Assembly (NCBI GenBank): GCA_027257055.1
Contig: JAPVLO010000045.1
Span: forward strand, 62,001 to 126,000
Direction of reading: 5' to 3'
Length of the DNA: 64,000 nucleotides
From: Cephalopachus bancanus
Taxonomy: Eukaryota > Chordata > Mammalia > Primates > Tarsiidae
Position numbers and translations under genes: made by a program. The notes below the pieces were generated by a model, which saw only the letters and a program-made list of their open reading frames with translations, made no database searches and was not told the origin of the DNA. Shown here piece after piece: positions 21,262-33,654 of this stretch (positions are counted from its first letter, which is position 1; every line of letters begins with the position of its first letter).

Positions 21262-21646
21262 TGTCTTAGTCTGCTCAAACTGCTGAAAGAAAATATCATA
21301 GACTGGGTGGCTTACACAACAAATTTATGTTTGCAGTTCTGGAAGCTTGGAAGTTTGAGGTGGAAGTATCAGCATAGTTGGGTTCTGGTGCAAGTTCTCT
21401 TCCTAACTTGTAGACGGATAGCTTCTTGCTCACATGGTCTTTCCTTGGTGCATCCTTGGGATGGAAAAAGAGCTCTTGTGTCTCTTTCTCTTCTTAAAAA
21501 GGCACTAATCCCATCATAAGGAACCCACCCTCATAATCTTATCTAAGTCAGATTGCTTCCTAAAGACCTCACCTACTAATGCTATTACAATGAGGGTTAG
21601 CATTTGAAGTTGAGGAATACAAACTTTCAGCCTATAATACCAAGAT
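21262..21646 (-). mobile_element. MaLR-type LTR (MLT1/MST-like), antisense
   Basis: 'gactgggtggcttacacaac', 'cagttctggaagcttgg', 'ggcactaatcccatcat' and 'cctcacctactaatgct' follow the order of this common mammalian LTR, read in reverse. Confidence 0.65.
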
Positions 21647-21981
21647 AACATAAACCCCCCTTAATCCTGAAATCTAATAGACTCATTTTCCCTAAAAATA
21701 CATTTTACACATAAAGTAGAATTTGAAATTTGCCCCTGGTGTCTAACACAAATATGTATAAAATTAGTTGATGTTTCTTAAGTAACTTTCTTAAATAATA
21801 ACATGGTTATATATAGGAACATAATTTCTGGTTTATTTTTTTCACTTTAAACTGAATATAATCTTGAGAAATATTAGCTGTTTTTGTTAAGTTTTTTAGT
21901 ATCCAGCAATTCAGACCAGCAAAGGTAATAAATTATTAGTGCAGAGGCAAATAAATGCCAGGGGATTTAAAAATGTCTTGA

Positions 21982-22260
21982 GGTCGGTTCGGTGGCTCGG
22001 CTGTAATCCACCACTTTGGAAGGCTGATGTGAATGGATTGCCTGAGCTCTTGGGTTCTAAACCAGCCCAGGCAACTTGGTGAGACCTCATCTCTACAAGA
22101 AATCAAAAATTAGTGGGGTGTGATAGCATGTGCCTGTATTTCCAGCTACTTGGAAGGCTGAGGTGGAAGGATCTCCTGAGCCCAACAGATTGAGGCGGTG
22201 GTGGCCGTGAGTGTGCCACTGCACTCCAGCCTGGGCGATGGAGTAAGACTTCAACTCAAA
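21982..22260 (+). mobile_element. Alu
   Basis: Head 'gaggtcggttcggtggctcgg', somewhat diverged. Confidence 0.88.
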
Positions 22261-22273
22261 AAAAGGAAAAATG

Positions 22274-22556
22274 AGCTGGGCTCGGTGGCTCAGCCTGTAA
22301 TCCCGCGCATTTGGGAGGCTGAGGTGAGTGGATTGCCTGAGCCCGCTGGTTCGAGACCCGCCTGGGCAGCGAGACCTCATCTCTACAATAAATCAAAAAA
22401 TCAGCCGGGGGTGGTAGCGCGCACCTGTAGTTCCAGCTACTTGGAAGGTTGAGGCGGAAGGATCGCCGGAGCCCAGCAAGTCGAGGCTGCGGTGGCCGGG
22501 AGCGGCCACTGCACTCCAGTCTGGGCGACAGAGTGAGACTCCAACTCAAAAAAAAA
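22274..22556 (+). mobile_element. Alu, left-arm deletion subfamily
   Basis: 'cctgggcagcgagac' diagnostic; TSD aaaggaaaaatg, partly formed from the previous Alu tail. Confidence 0.92.
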
Positions 22557-22619
22557 GGAAAAATGCCTTAAGTAACTAAAAGTCCTAGATAAATTAGCAG
22601 GAAAGGAATCCAACATGTT

Positions 22620-22740
22620 AATCAGTCCTTACACACATAAATTGGTTAGTCTTTAAAACCAGCAAAGGCGGTGTTACCCTAATTTTACAGATGGAGAAAG
22701 CTGAGGCGTTTCACTCATAGTAGAAACAGGATTTAAAATC
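22620..22740 (-). mobile_element. MIR-like fragment
   Basis: 'aattttacagatggagaaag' and 'tgaggcg' recall a MIR core; short and diverged. Direction uncertain. Confidence 0.4.
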
Positions 22741-22744
22741 AGTT

Positions 22745-22905
22745 TGCAGCCAGGCACAGTGGCATGCACTTGTTCAGCTACTCAGGAGACTGAAATGGGA
22801 GGATCTCCTGAACCTAGGAGGTTGTAGCTGTGGTGAACTGTGATCATGCCACTGCACTCTAGCCTGGGCAACACAGTAAGACCCCAACTCAAAAAGTTAA
22901 AAATA
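22745..22905 (+). mobile_element. Alu right-arm-type monomer
   Basis: Single arm beginning 'agccaggcacagtggcatgc'. Confidence 0.75.
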
Positions 22906-23329
22906 GCTTTAAAAAGGAAATCTTGACATTACAATTGCATGTCAGACACAAATAGCATCTTTTTTGGAATTGCTTTTTTGTAAAGTCTAGTTAAGATGAA
23001 AAAACGATACATGTGATTTTTATTTTTACATTCACAGGACAGATTAGAAAGTGATGAACAGGATATTAAAATTGTCCTGTGAATTCATAATCTAGAGAAG
23101 GATGTAAGCCCAAGCACTAGCAGTGGAGGAAAGTAACAGAAAGAAGAGACCAGGTGAAGGAAAGAATGAAAACTGGAGAAGAGTTAGTAGTTGACATTAA
23201 GTACCAGGGGAAACCAGGAGAATTGGGGTTGCTGGCGCTGGAGGGTCTGCAATATTAAAGGAAACTACCCTTCAGCTGTCTGATACTTTAGAAGACTGAT
23301 GTATCCTCTGACATTTAAAAAATATATTT
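22906..23329. other. Intergenic, weak traces of an ancient repeat
   Basis: The purine-rich part at 23,080-23,240 recalls the ancient mammalian repeat also suspected at 24,730-24,850 and 49,560-49,880. I cannot name it. Confidence 0.3.
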
Positions 23330-24002
23330 TTATTATTTTAAAATTTTTATTTGTGGTAAAAACATAAAATTTGTCATCTGAACCATTTTTAAGTGTACAG
23401 TTAGATGCTTTCACATTGTTGTGTAACTAAGCTCCAGAACTTTTTCATCTTCCAGAACTGAAACTCTGATGAAGCTACTCTCCTGTCTCCCTCCCCACAG
23501 CCTCTGGCAACCACCGTTCTACTTTTCTGTCTTTGTAAATTTGACTAATTAATATAAGTAGAATCATACATAATTTGTCTTCTGGCTAATTTCGACCTAG
23601 CGTAATGTCCTCAGGATTTACCCAAAGTGTAGCATGTGTCAGAATTTCTTTATACCACATTTGTTCATCCATTCATCTGTTGATGGACAAAGGTTGCTTT
23701 CACATTTTGGCTATTGTGAATAGTGCTAATATGAACATGGGTGTACAAATATATCCTTAAGACCCTACTTTAATTCTTTTGGGTATATACCCAGAAGTGG
23801 AATCCTGAATAATAAGGTAATTCTATTATTTTAAATATTTGAGAAACCACCATACGACTTTCCACTGTGGCTGCACCATTGTACATTCCCATCAGTAGTG
23901 CACAGGGGTTTCTATTTCTCCATATTCTTGCTAACACTTGATATTTTCTGATTTTTGTTGGCTCATTTGTTTTTTTAATAATAGCCATCCTAATGGGTGT
24001 GA
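23330..24002 (-). mobile_element. Old L1 fragment (antisense)
   Basis: Long, continuous L1M-type 3' region: 'gtggtaaaaacataaaattt', 'cattttggctattgtgaata', 'gggtatatacccagaagtgg' and 'gccatcctaatgggtgtgat'. Confidence 0.85.
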
Positions 24003-24249
24003 TTCTGACTTTATAGAGCAGCCAAAACTCTGAATTATTGTGTAATCCTCAAATATGTAATTAATTTAAATTAAAAAACATTTTTTTGAGTGAAACAAAA
24101 TGTGTATGCAGAGCAAAATGTGACCAGAGAGTTCCAGCCTGAAGAATTTGATAGCATTTGTTTTGGAACTCAAAACAGAGTTGCTCTGAAGACTTATTTT
24201 CATTTGATAAAATCTATGCTGGGACATGATGCAGTAGACAATAACTTTG

Positions 24250-24400
24250 GGAACAAAAGTCCTGGTTCTGAGAACCAGCCTCTCCCACCTACTAGCTGTG
24301 CAACTTTAAATCATTCTTCTGATCTTAAATCTCTTTATCTGCCTATATCTATAGGTTATGGAGATTAAGTAAGTGATATATTTCACAATTGTTTGACATC
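24250..24400 (+). mobile_element. MIR SINE
   Basis: 'cctggttctgagaaccag' and 'cccacctactagctgtgcaa' match the MIR body. Confidence 0.65.
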
Positions 24401-25038
24401 TTGAGCATTATTATTTTAGAGTCTCTGCTGCCTAGGCAAAAATATACTTAATATGCCATGCTTGCTAAGTCATTTCTGAAGTCAGAAATGGGTGCCTGCT
24501 TGATTAATAAATGGAAGTCATATATATAGAATTATAGTGATTTATATAGCTCTACCAAACTATTTTGATGTGGTTTTTAGGGAGATTTTTTGTTTGGGGA
24601 CACTTTATGATGGCGTTTTGAATATGGATTGTGAGGATAGTCCAGTATTGTCTAAAGCAGAATTGCCAGGAACTCAGGGCATGTGGCAATATTTTAAAAA
24701 TATAAATAGATGCAGAGAACAGTGAGTATTCTAATTTGGCAGGGACAGTGCAAAACAGAGAGGAAGGAGTTCTTGGAGATTGGGATCAAATTATGAAAGG
24801 TCTAATTTGCCATACTAAACTTTAAGGAGTAACAACTTTGTTTTTTAATGTGAGTGGCATTTTCAGATTGAGTATGCTTTTATGAGCATCTACTGTCAGG
24901 CAGTCCCTATGACAGATGTTTTTTACATGACTCACAATCAGAAGTATGCTTTTTTTTTTTTTTTGAGTTGTTTGGTGCAGCAGGAAAGAAGGATTAAGCC
25001 AGAAGAGCCCGAAGGCAGACCAATTAAGAGGTTTCAGC
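24401..25038. other. Intergenic, no firm repeat
   Basis: About 640 bp. The stretch at 24,730-24,850 is a possible ancient repeat; a T18 tract is at 24,949-24,964. Confidence 0.35.
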
Positions 25039-25213
25039 AAGCCAGGCGTGGTGGTGGTGCATGCCTGTAGTTCCATTTACTTGTAAGGCTGAGGTGGAAG
25101 GATCGCTTAAACCCAGCAGATGGAGGCTGAGGTGGCCAGAGGGTGCCACTGCACTCCACCCTGGGCCACAGAGTGAGACTCCAACTTAAAAAAAAAAAAA
25201 AAAAAAAAAAAAA
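25039..25213 (+). mobile_element. Alu right-arm-type monomer with long poly(A)
   Basis: Ends in about 26 A residues, in which the next Alu inserted. Confidence 0.82.
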
Positions 25214-25500
25214 GTCGGACTCGGTGGCTCAGCCTGTAATCCCGCGCCTTTGGGAGGCTGAGGTGAGTGGATTGCCTGAGCCCGTGGGTTCGAGACCCGC
25301 CTGGGCAGTGAGACCTCATCTCTACAACAAATCAAAAAATCAGCCGGGCGTGGTAGCACGTGCCTGTAGTTCCGGCTACTCGGAAGGCTGAGGCGGAAGG
25401 ATCGCCGGAGCCCAGCAGGTCAAGGCTGTGGTGGCCGGGAGCGGCCACTGCACTCCAGTCTGGGCGACAGAGTGAGACTCCAAATCAAAAAACAAACAAA
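25214..25500 (+). mobile_element. Alu, left-arm deletion subfamily
   Basis: 'cctgggcagtgagac'. Sits in the poly(A) of the preceding monomer, and its own tail is caaacaaacaaac. Confidence 0.92.
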
Positions 25501-25509
25501 CAAACAAAA

Positions 25510-26045
25510 AAACCCGCAATCCCCCTACTGGGAATATACCCTGAAGAACTCAAATCACTCTATCAAAAAGATACATGCACACAAATGTTTATTGCAGCAT
25601 TTTCACGATAGCACGAACCTGGAACCAACCATGCTGTCCAGCAAAAGAGGACTGGATTTTAAAAATGTGGTACATATACACAATGGAATACTATGCAGTC
25701 ATTAAAAAGAACAAAATCATGAATTTGGCAGCAACCTGGATGGAACTAGAGTCAAAAATACTGAGTGATCTCTCAAGAAACAAAGATCTGAGTATCACAT
25801 GTTCTCACTTATATAGTGGACCTTGAACATCCACCGTAATACTATTAAAAAAAAAAGACTGACAGTGGTGGGAAGCTGGGGGTGGGGAGGGGAAGGGAGG
25901 TGGGATTGACGGTGGTCAATCTCTGGGAACAGGGAGACACCCCTTATCAACAAGGGTGCCTGAACGAAGCATCTTTGTATACTTAACCCTAAACTGTACC
26001 CCACAATATCAAAATAAAAAATATTGATAAAACAAAACAAAACAG
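25510..26045 (+). mobile_element. L1 3' end
   Basis: ORF2 C-terminal part ('ggaatataccctgaagaact', 'gcaacctggatggaactaga', 'tcacatgttctcacttat'), then a lineage-specific 3' end with a G-rich tract (25,866-25,905) and 'ctgtaccccacaatatc'. 5'-truncated and broken by frameshifts. Confidence 0.88.
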
Positions 26046-26195
26046 AACAATGTATTCTCAAGCACCCTGAGAGGGGAGGGGCAAGCAATGTGTCTGTGCT
26101 GTAACAAGTCCTGCAAGTGATTCTCCTGAGGTTTTATGGGGAGATCTTTAAGATGCAAGTTTGAGAGGTCTACAGATTATTATTATTATTGTTTG

Positions 26196-26477
26196 TTTTT
26201 TGAGTTAGAGTCTCACTCTGTCGCCCAGACTGGAGTGCAGTGGCTGCTCCCGGCCACCGCAGCCTCCACCTGCTGGCTCCGCGATTCTTCCGCCTCAGCC
26301 TTCCAAGCAGCTGGAACTACAGGTGCGTGCTACCACGCCCGGCTGATTTTTTGATTTATTGTAGCGATGAGGTCTCGCCAATTTGCCCAGGCGGGTCTCG
26401 AACCCATGGGCTCAGGTAATCCACTCACCTAGGCCTCTCAAAGTGGGGGATTACAGGCTGAGCCACTGAGCCCGGCC
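26196..26477 (-). mobile_element. Alu
   Basis: Flanks (a)agattatt(a/t)tt on both sides; lost a G in 'ctgctggctccg'. Confidence 0.9.
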
Positions 26478-26506
26478 AAAGATTATTTTTTAAAAACTTC
26501 TCTGGT

Positions 26507-26800
26507 GGCCGGTGCGGTGGCTCAAGCCTGTAATCCCAGCACTTTGGGAGGCCCAGGTGAGAGGATCGCCTGAGCCCACGGGTTCGAGACCAGCCCAAGC
26601 AATCTGGCGAGACCTCGTCTCTACAATAAATGAAAAAATTAGCCAGGCGTGGTAGCGAGCACCTGAAGTTCCGGCTACTTGGAAGGCTGAGGCGGAAGGA
26701 TCGCCTGAGCCCGGCAGGTCGTCACTGGAGTGGCGGTGAGTGTGCTACTGCACTCCAGCCTGGGCGACAGAGTGAGACTCCGACTCAAAAACAACAACAA
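26507..26800 (+). mobile_element. Alu
   Basis: First of two head-to-tail Alus. aaaacttctc lies before this one and after the second, so the pair shares an outer TSD. Confidence 0.9.
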
Positions 26801-26813
26801 ACTTATTTGGAGA

Positions 26814-27103
26814 GGCTGGGCACGGTGGTTCGTGCCTGTAATCCCAGCACTTTGGGAGGTCGAGGCGAGAGGATTGCCCGAGTCCCGGGGTTCAAGACCA
26901 GCCTGGGCAACTTGGCGAGACCTCGTCTCTACAATAAATAAAAAATTGATCTAGCCATGATGGCGTACGCCTGTAGTTCCAGCTACTGGAAGGTCAAGGC
27001 GGAAGCATCGTCTGAGCCCAGCAGTAGAGGCTGTGGTAGCCATGATCATGCCACTGCACTCCAGCCTGAGTGACAGAGTGACTCTGACTCAAAAAACAAA
27101 ACA
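26814..27103 (+). mobile_element. Alu
   Basis: Second of the pair, more diverged in its right arm. Confidence 0.88.
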
Positions 27104-27486
27104 AAACAGAAAACTTCTCAGGAGATTCTGATAATCCGTTAGGTTTGGATACAATGACCCAAATGAAGAGTAATGACCCTTAGCTAGGACAGCGATAATG
27201 GGAAATGGAAGGGATATTTGTCAGATACTGTAGTACCTCTAGAATTATATTAGGCCATGAGGGCATAAAACTTAGTAAAGCAGTTACTCTTCTGAAAGAA
27301 CTTTCTGGTGGGTGAAGAGGGGGTGGTAATTGGGAGCAGAATGAGGAAAAAAAGTGGCTAGCATTTTGAAAAATAAGAATGGCGGTTTGAGACCTGAGGC
27401 TTGGGGGTGGTAAGCCACATGCACCAAGTGCATCCCAGATGATGAGAGTGAAAAGATGACTAGATGTGGCTGTTGGGGAGATTTTC
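27104..27486. other. Intergenic, no recognised repeat
   Basis: Purine-rich, possibly an ancient repeat; nothing firm. Confidence 0.35.
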
Positions 27487-27775
27487 TTTCTTTTTTTTTG
27501 AGTTGGAGTCTCACTCGGTCTCCCAAACTGGAGTGCAGTGGCCGCTCCCGGCCACCGCAGCCTCGACCTGCTGGGCTCCGGTGATCCTTCTGCCTCAACC
27601 TTCCAAGAAGCCGGAATTACAGGCATGCGCTACCATGCCCGGCTGATTTTTTGATTTATTGTAGAGATGAGGTCTCGCTGCCCAGGCGGGTCTCGAACCT
27701 GCGGGCTCAGGCAATCCACTCACCTCAGCCTCCCAAAGGTGCGGGATTACAGGCTGAGCCACCGAGCCCGGCTTG
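27487..27775 (-). mobile_element. Alu, left-arm deletion subfamily
   Basis: Few differences from the copy at 33,231, so likely recent. Confidence 0.93.
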
Positions 27776-28281
27776 TTCAATAGTTTTATCTCCAAAACTT
27801 ATTTCAATAAAAAGCAGGAAATTAGTAATGAAAATAACTAAGAAGTAAATGCTAATTTGCTGTGTGAACAAATCATCAGTAGGCCTTTATTTTCTCATGG
27901 ATTCTGAAATAAAAAATTGAACTAAGAATATGTGTGATGGGAAGAGGAGTATGAGTCAGAAGAGAAGTGTATTACAGTTATTTAGTACAGAGTTAAAGTA
28001 TGAATCCAGAACTGATGAAGTGTGGCTAGGAGACAAATGGGATAATAACTGAAAAAAAGAAAGGAAATCAGACTAAAAGAAGGTGTCCACATTTTTTTTC
28101 TCCTCTCCAATCCCCTCACCCCAGGAGAAATGTTCAGCTCTGATGGTGTTGGCTAACCAGTTAACTAACATTGCCAATAGCCAAATTCAAAATTATATTA
28201 CAGAAACCTTTCCCTCCAATACTTATTAATGTTAAATGAACCCCAAGACACAGTACAATGTCCTTACAAAAATATGTAATG
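27776..28281. other. Intergenic, no recognised repeat
   Basis: About 500 bp, AT-rich, nothing recognised. Confidence 0.4.
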
Positions 28282-28590
28282 GTGCCGGGCTCGGTGGCTC
28301 AGCCTGTAATCCCGCGCCTTTGGGAGGCTGAGGTGAGTAGATTGCTTGAGCCCGCGGGTTCGAGACCCGCCTGGGCAACTTTACGAGACCTCATCTCTAC
28401 AATAAATCAAAAATTAGCCGGGCGTGGTAGAAGGCTCCTATAGTTCCAGCTACTTGGAAGGCTGAGGCAGTAGGATCGCTGCAGCCCAGCAGATCGAGGC
28501 TGCAGTGGCTAGGAGTGGCCACTGCACTCCAGTCTGCGTGACAGAGTGAGACTCCAACTCAAAAAAAACAACAACAAAAAAAACCCAAAA
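28282..28590 (+). mobile_element. Alu
   Basis: TSD aaaatatgtaat; the tail is an A-rich mix with caa and ccc runs. Confidence 0.92.
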
Positions 28591-28817
28591 AACCCCCCAA
28601 AATATGTAATAGTGATATACTTTGGTATTTAGTGATTAAATAAGAAAATGAAATGAACTCAAGTTTACCAATACAGGATATTTGTTTCCAAATATATCTG
28701 TAGCCACACAATTGTCTGGATGAAAACTTTTAATTTTTAAACTATGTTTACTCCTTTGGTCTTAACCAGTCTCATGGCTTTAAATAGCATCTCCACGTGC
28801 TAAAAACCTTGGGATAA

Positions 28818-29102
28818 TTTTTTTTTTTTGAGTCGGGGTCTCCGTCACCCAGGTTGTAGTGCAGTGGCATGATCACAGTTCATGGCAGCCTCGACTTCCT
28901 GGGCTCACATGATCCTTCCACCTCAGCATCCCAAGTATCTGTGACTACAGGTGCAATGCTATCACACCTGGCTATTTTTTTTTTTTTTAGAGACAAAGTC
29001 TTGCTATGTTGCCAGGTTGGTCTTGAACTCCTGGGCTCAAGCAATCCTCCTACCTCGGCCTCCCAAAGTGTTGGAATGACAGGTGTAAGTTACTGTGACT
29101 AG
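28818..29102 (-). mobile_element. Alu, old type
   Basis: AluJ-like, T-rich linker, diverged. Confidence 0.85.
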
Positions 29103-29181
29103 TCACCTAGGGATATTCCTTATGTACTCAGTTTCACCCTCTATCTCTGCTCTGGCTCCTATCTTCAAAGCATCCAGACTT

Positions 29182-29474
29182 GGTCAGGTACAGTGGCTCA
29201 CCTATGTAATCCCAGCACTTTGGGAGATGGAGGTGAGAGGATTGCCTGAGCCCAAGGATTCGAGACTAGCCTGGGCAACTTGGCGAGACCTTGGCTCTAC
29301 AATAAATCAAAAAATCAGCCAGGCGTGGTGGCACACGTCTGTAGTTCCAGTTACTTGGAAGGCTGAGGCAGAAGGATCACCTGAGTCCAGCAGGTCGAGG
29401 CTGCAGTGGCCATGAGCATGTCACTGCACTCCAGCCTGGGCTAGAGTGAGACTCAAACTCGATAAAAAAAAAAA
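29182..29474 (+). mobile_element. Alu
   Basis: Inserted at the 5' side of an L2 remnant. Confidence 0.9.
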
Positions 29475-30011
29475 GTCGACTCCAACTGTTACTATCTCCA
29501 TGCATCCACCTTGGTCCAAGCTACCATCGTCTCTTGCCTGATTTATTATAATTGCCTCCCAACTCACTTCAAAACCCTCAATGGCCTCACAACTCAGATT
29601 AAAAGCCAGGGTTCCTAAAATAGTCTGCAATTTTACATGATATTGCCCACTTCCCCACCCCCCTCATCTCTTTGACCTTACTTACTATTTTGTTAACTCA
29701 GTCTGCTTCAGCCACTATCTCCTTACTGCTCTTACTGGTCCCAAGTACGTTACCACTGTAGGTCCTTTGTTCAGGAGGCAGACCTTCTTTGGTCACCCTA
29801 TCTAAAATTTCAATACCCTCCATCTCTGCTTTATTATTTTTTTACCACTTTTCCTGATCTAACCCAGTATATTCTATTTGTTTATTGACTGTCTCCTCAG
29901 GAGACCGCAAGATCCATCAATACAGGATTTTTTGTCTATATTATGCATTACCGTATCTTCAGCACCTACAGTGACTGGCACATAGCTCTCAATAGTTGTG
30001 GGTTGAATGAA
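29475..30011 (+). mobile_element. L2 LINE 3' end
   Basis: 'tttggtcaccctatctaaa', 'tttgtttattgactgtctcc', 'gtgactggcacatagctctc' and terminal 'gttgaatgaa' follow the L2 3' end in order. Confidence 0.8.
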
Positions 30012-31352
30012 GATATTTCATCTTGCCAGTAAACTTTGTGCTTGAAATGCAAAAAATTGTAAGTCATCTATTTATGTAATAAATTGTGTTGTTAGTATTG
30101 AGAAATAGTTGTAGTCTACTTTCTGATTAAAATGACAGATACCTTTCTAGACCCTGTTTATCTAAAATCATAGAACAATGAAGGAAGTGAACTAAAGTAA
30201 AATATTTCACGCTGAAAGTTTTGACTAAAAAGAATTAAAAAGTGAGGTTTAACTTCTCCCTGATCATAGACAGTTCCTATGAAATGTAAATAACTTTTAA
30301 AATCCAGTATTTATTGTTTCAAATAAAAGTATTTTATTTGCCATATTAATTGGGACTCTTTCCGATGACATTTCTTTCCGATGACATTTATTATATATAA
30401 CTTTGCTGTTTGTCCATGTCTTCATTTGTAGGAAATTATTTCAAACTTTTAATACATGAAGACAGTAACTTATGCTGTCATATAATTAATGACATCTTTA
30501 TCTGAAACATTAAATTGCTTAAAATAAAGTCCAAAAAATTATAACAATTTAGATATCAAAATATGATCGCTACTCTACCACAACTTTGGCAAAATTTTAT
30601 ACTCCCTAATTCTTCACCACATTGAAAGGTGTGTTGAATCACTTTGAAAAATCAGCTTGCCTATTTAGGCCAGGGCTTTAAAGAAAAATGTTATTTTAAC
30701 CAAGTCACTCCATTCCTAAGGTGTGGCATAATTTGAGTTTTACGGTAGAAGCCATTATATTCACATATTATTATTGAATGCGAATACTGCCATGCAGACT
30801 GTCTAACTGCATGAACATACCCATATAGAGATGCATCATCTGTCCTAAATAATATTTTAAATTATTTTATAGCATATAGGCTTTTCATTGGCCTAAATAA
30901 ATGGTATGTATGTCACATCATATGGAATACATGAATGTAAAAATACTTTGGAGATATTAAAATATACATATGTCTACTCATTGTGGGAAAGAAATACAGA
31001 ATGGATAAATTAGAAACAAGAGATTAATTACCTACACAGGGTTCATGGGAAACAAATGGAAAGAAACTAAATTCTATGAGTTAGTAGAGACAAGGAGTAC
31101 CAATACTTTCTGGAAAGTACCTTTAGTAAAGCTTTGATTCTTAGAAGTATAGTAATGTTTCACATACTCACAAAAATAAATACTTAAAATCAACCAGGAT
31201 GTGAGGGGGGCCCAGAATGTAGATTATAAACAGGAACAAACAAGCCTAAGCAATATATAAATGAATAATATAACCACACTGAATAGAAAAAAGTAGCAAA
31301 AGTAATTTTGGAAAACAATATTTCGACTGGGTACCACATATAAAAGTAAAGA
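30012..31352. other. Repeat-poor intergenic segment
   Basis: About 1.3 kb without any interspersed repeat I recognise, the longest in the window. It contains a 16-bp tandem pair 'tttccgatgacattt' at 30,359-30,389. No ORF of note. Confidence 0.5.
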
Positions 31353-31657
31353 CAAGCCGGGCGCGGTGGCTCACGCTGTAATCCCAGCATTTTGGGAGGG
31401 GGTGGCGAGTGAATTACTTGAGCTCAGGGGTTCGAGATCAGCCTGAGCAACATGGCGAGACTACATCTCTACAATAAATAAAAAAATTAGCCAGGCATGG
31501 TGGCACATGCCTGTGGTTCCAGCTACTTGGAAGACTGAGATAGAAGGATCACCTGAACCCAGCAGGTCAAGTCTGCAGTGGTTGTGAGTGTGTCCCTATA
31601 CTCCAGTCTGGGTGACAGAGTGAGACTCCGACTCAAAAAAAAAAAAAAAAAAAAAAG
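31353..31657 (+). mobile_element. Alu
   Basis: Starts 'gccgggcgcggtggctcacg'; ends in A22; flanks (a/g)aagacaa. Confidence 0.9.
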
Positions 31658-31974
31658 AATGAAGACAAAAAGAACTGTACACAAATGCTGTATTGTAATA
31701 AGTCTGCTTCTCATGAGGATACAGCATTTCTATAACTTCTTGTATCCTAGGAGTGATCAAATAAAACTATAGATATAGAGAGCCAGTATATAGAATATGC
31801 TATAGATAATGAGAGCCAGGTTTCTCACTATTGGAGAAAGAAGTTACAACTGAGGAAATAAGAAAGACTAGAATGAGCTTTGTGGTGCTGCGATGGAACT
31901 AGATATAGTATGACTTCGTGGTTTTAAACATATGTACAGATATGTATATGTAGAAAAAAGTGTATGTTATATGC

Positions 31975-32070
31975 ATAGTTTAGTGTGTATATATGTATAT
32001 ATATATACACTATATGTGTGTATGTGTGTGTGTGTATATATACACATATAATATATATATTATATATATG
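31975..32070. repeat. TA/TG-rich simple repeat
   Basis: Alternating tatata and tgtgtg runs directly abutting the LTR that follows. Confidence 0.85.
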
Positions 32071-32462
32071 TGAGACTGAACATCCTAAGTCACCCAACCA
32101 CTAAATAGACCCCCTCTTGGCCAAGGGAACCTCAGAGAAACCTTAAAAACAGTTCCTGGCCATGCTAGGACAGGAGGTGGGACATGCCTCGTTATACTCC
32201 CTCCCTTTTGCAGTTTAAACACAACAGCTGACCAGCATTAATGTTAAAGTAGAGGTCATAAGACTCTATTCTGACGAAATGGACTCTGTGGCAATAAGAT
32301 ATCAAATTATAAACAGAACCTAAAGCCATGCCAGGTAAGGGTTAAGTAGTATACCTCCACACTTAAACAATGACTTATGTTCTAATTACAGCGTTGTTTT
32401 TTTTTTCTCTAGCAGTTAAACAAACATTGGCCTTGAGATAAGCAATATTAAAACAATTACAA

Positions 32463-32763
32463 GCAGGGCTTGGTGGCTCAGCCTGTAATCCCGTGCCTTT
32501 GGGAGGCTGAGGTGAGCGGATTGCCTGAGCCTGCGGGTTCGAGACCCGCCTGGGCAGCGAGACTGCATCTCTACAATAAATCAAAAAATCAGCTGGGTGT
32601 GATAGCGCGCGCCTGTAATTCCAGCTACTTGGAAGGCTGAGGTGGAAGGATCGCTGGAACCCAGCAGGACGAGGTTGCGGTGGCGGGGAGCGGCCACTGC
32701 ACTCCAGTCTGGGCGACAGAGTGAGACTCCAAATCAAAAAACAAAACAAAACAAAACAAAAAA
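32463..32763 (+). mobile_element. Alu in LTR, left-arm deletion subfamily
   Basis: TSD aaaacaattaca; tail (caaaa)n. Confidence 0.93.
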
Positions 32764-33230
32764 ACAATTACAACACATCTGCTGCCACTGACTGACCCCT
32801 CCCTCCGGCCCCCACCTTCCACAAGCCATAACTACAGCTTTAATCAGTCAAGAGACAGATTTTAGCAATTTTTTCCTGATAAGAGACGACCGACCATGGA
32901 CTCATTCTGGGCAGTTTATAGAGACTGTGCACTTGAGTGCCTTCACGCCCCTGCTTCAGTCCTTGACATATAGGGACTAATTATAATACACTTAAATGCT
33001 AGGTCTCTACCCCAAAGTGTACATGGGTAATATGTAACATATATGTTTATTCATACACCTACATTAGGAACCCTTCATGAATATTCATAGCTCTTTCTGT
33101 AACCTGTTAAATATGTATACTTGGCTACCCTCAACATAGATTCCTCTTCTACTCTCCTGGCCCTCGAAGGGCGTACCTTTTGGTTTCTGCCAGAGACACC
33201 CTGTCAGGATGGCCATCTTTCAGACTGTAA

Positions 33231-33518
33231 CTCTTTTTTTTTTTGAGTTGGAGTCTCACTCAGTCGCCCAGACTGGAGTGCAGTGGCCGCTCCCGGCCAC
33301 CGCAGCCTCGACCTGCTGGGCTCCGGTGATCCTTCCGCCTCAGCCTTCCGAGTAGCTGGAATTACAGGCATGCACTACCACGCCCGGCTGATTTTTTGAT
33401 TTATTGTAGAGATGAGGTCTCGCTGCCCAGGCGGGTCTCGAACCCGCGGGCTCAGGCAATCCACTCACCTCAGCCTCCCAAAGGTGCGGGATTACAGGCT
33501 GAGCCACCGAGCCCGGCT
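33231..33518 (-). mobile_element. Alu in LTR, left-arm deletion subfamily
   Basis: Perfect TSD cagactgtaactctt. CpGs nearly all intact, so among the youngest here. Confidence 0.95.
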
Positions 33519-33610
33519 CAGACTGTAACTCTTAAAAGAAATAAAGTACTTTTCTTTTTTAATCTTTTATAAATGTGTGATTTTTCAAAGTTGAATATTT
33601 TTACATGTAT

Positions 33611-33654
33611 ATGTGTGTGTGTGTGTGTGTGGTGTGTGTGTGTGTGTGTGTGTA
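33611..33654. repeat. (TG)n microsatellite
   Basis: Two TG runs parted by one extra G. Confidence 0.92.

Larger units (their letters stand above)
32071..33588 (+). mobile_element. Solitary LTR (ERV1-like), split by two Alus
   Basis: Starts TGAGACTGAACATCC. The pieces 32,071-32,462, 32,764-33,230 and 33,519-33,588 are continuous once the Alus are removed. AATAAA at 33,539-33,544 follows 'ctgtaactcttaaaag', fitting a 3' LTR part. No gag/pol/env-like frame is next to it. Family not assigned; ends approximate. Confidence 0.55.

Noticed and set aside
26630..27626. Several 75-150-codon open frames such as those rich in [12 protein letters not shown] or [12 protein letters not shown]
   Set aside because: These are translations of Alu sequence in either direction and recur at dozens of positions.
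31975..32070. Possible regulatory TATA cluster
   Set aside because: Simple TA/TG repeat with no gene start nearby.
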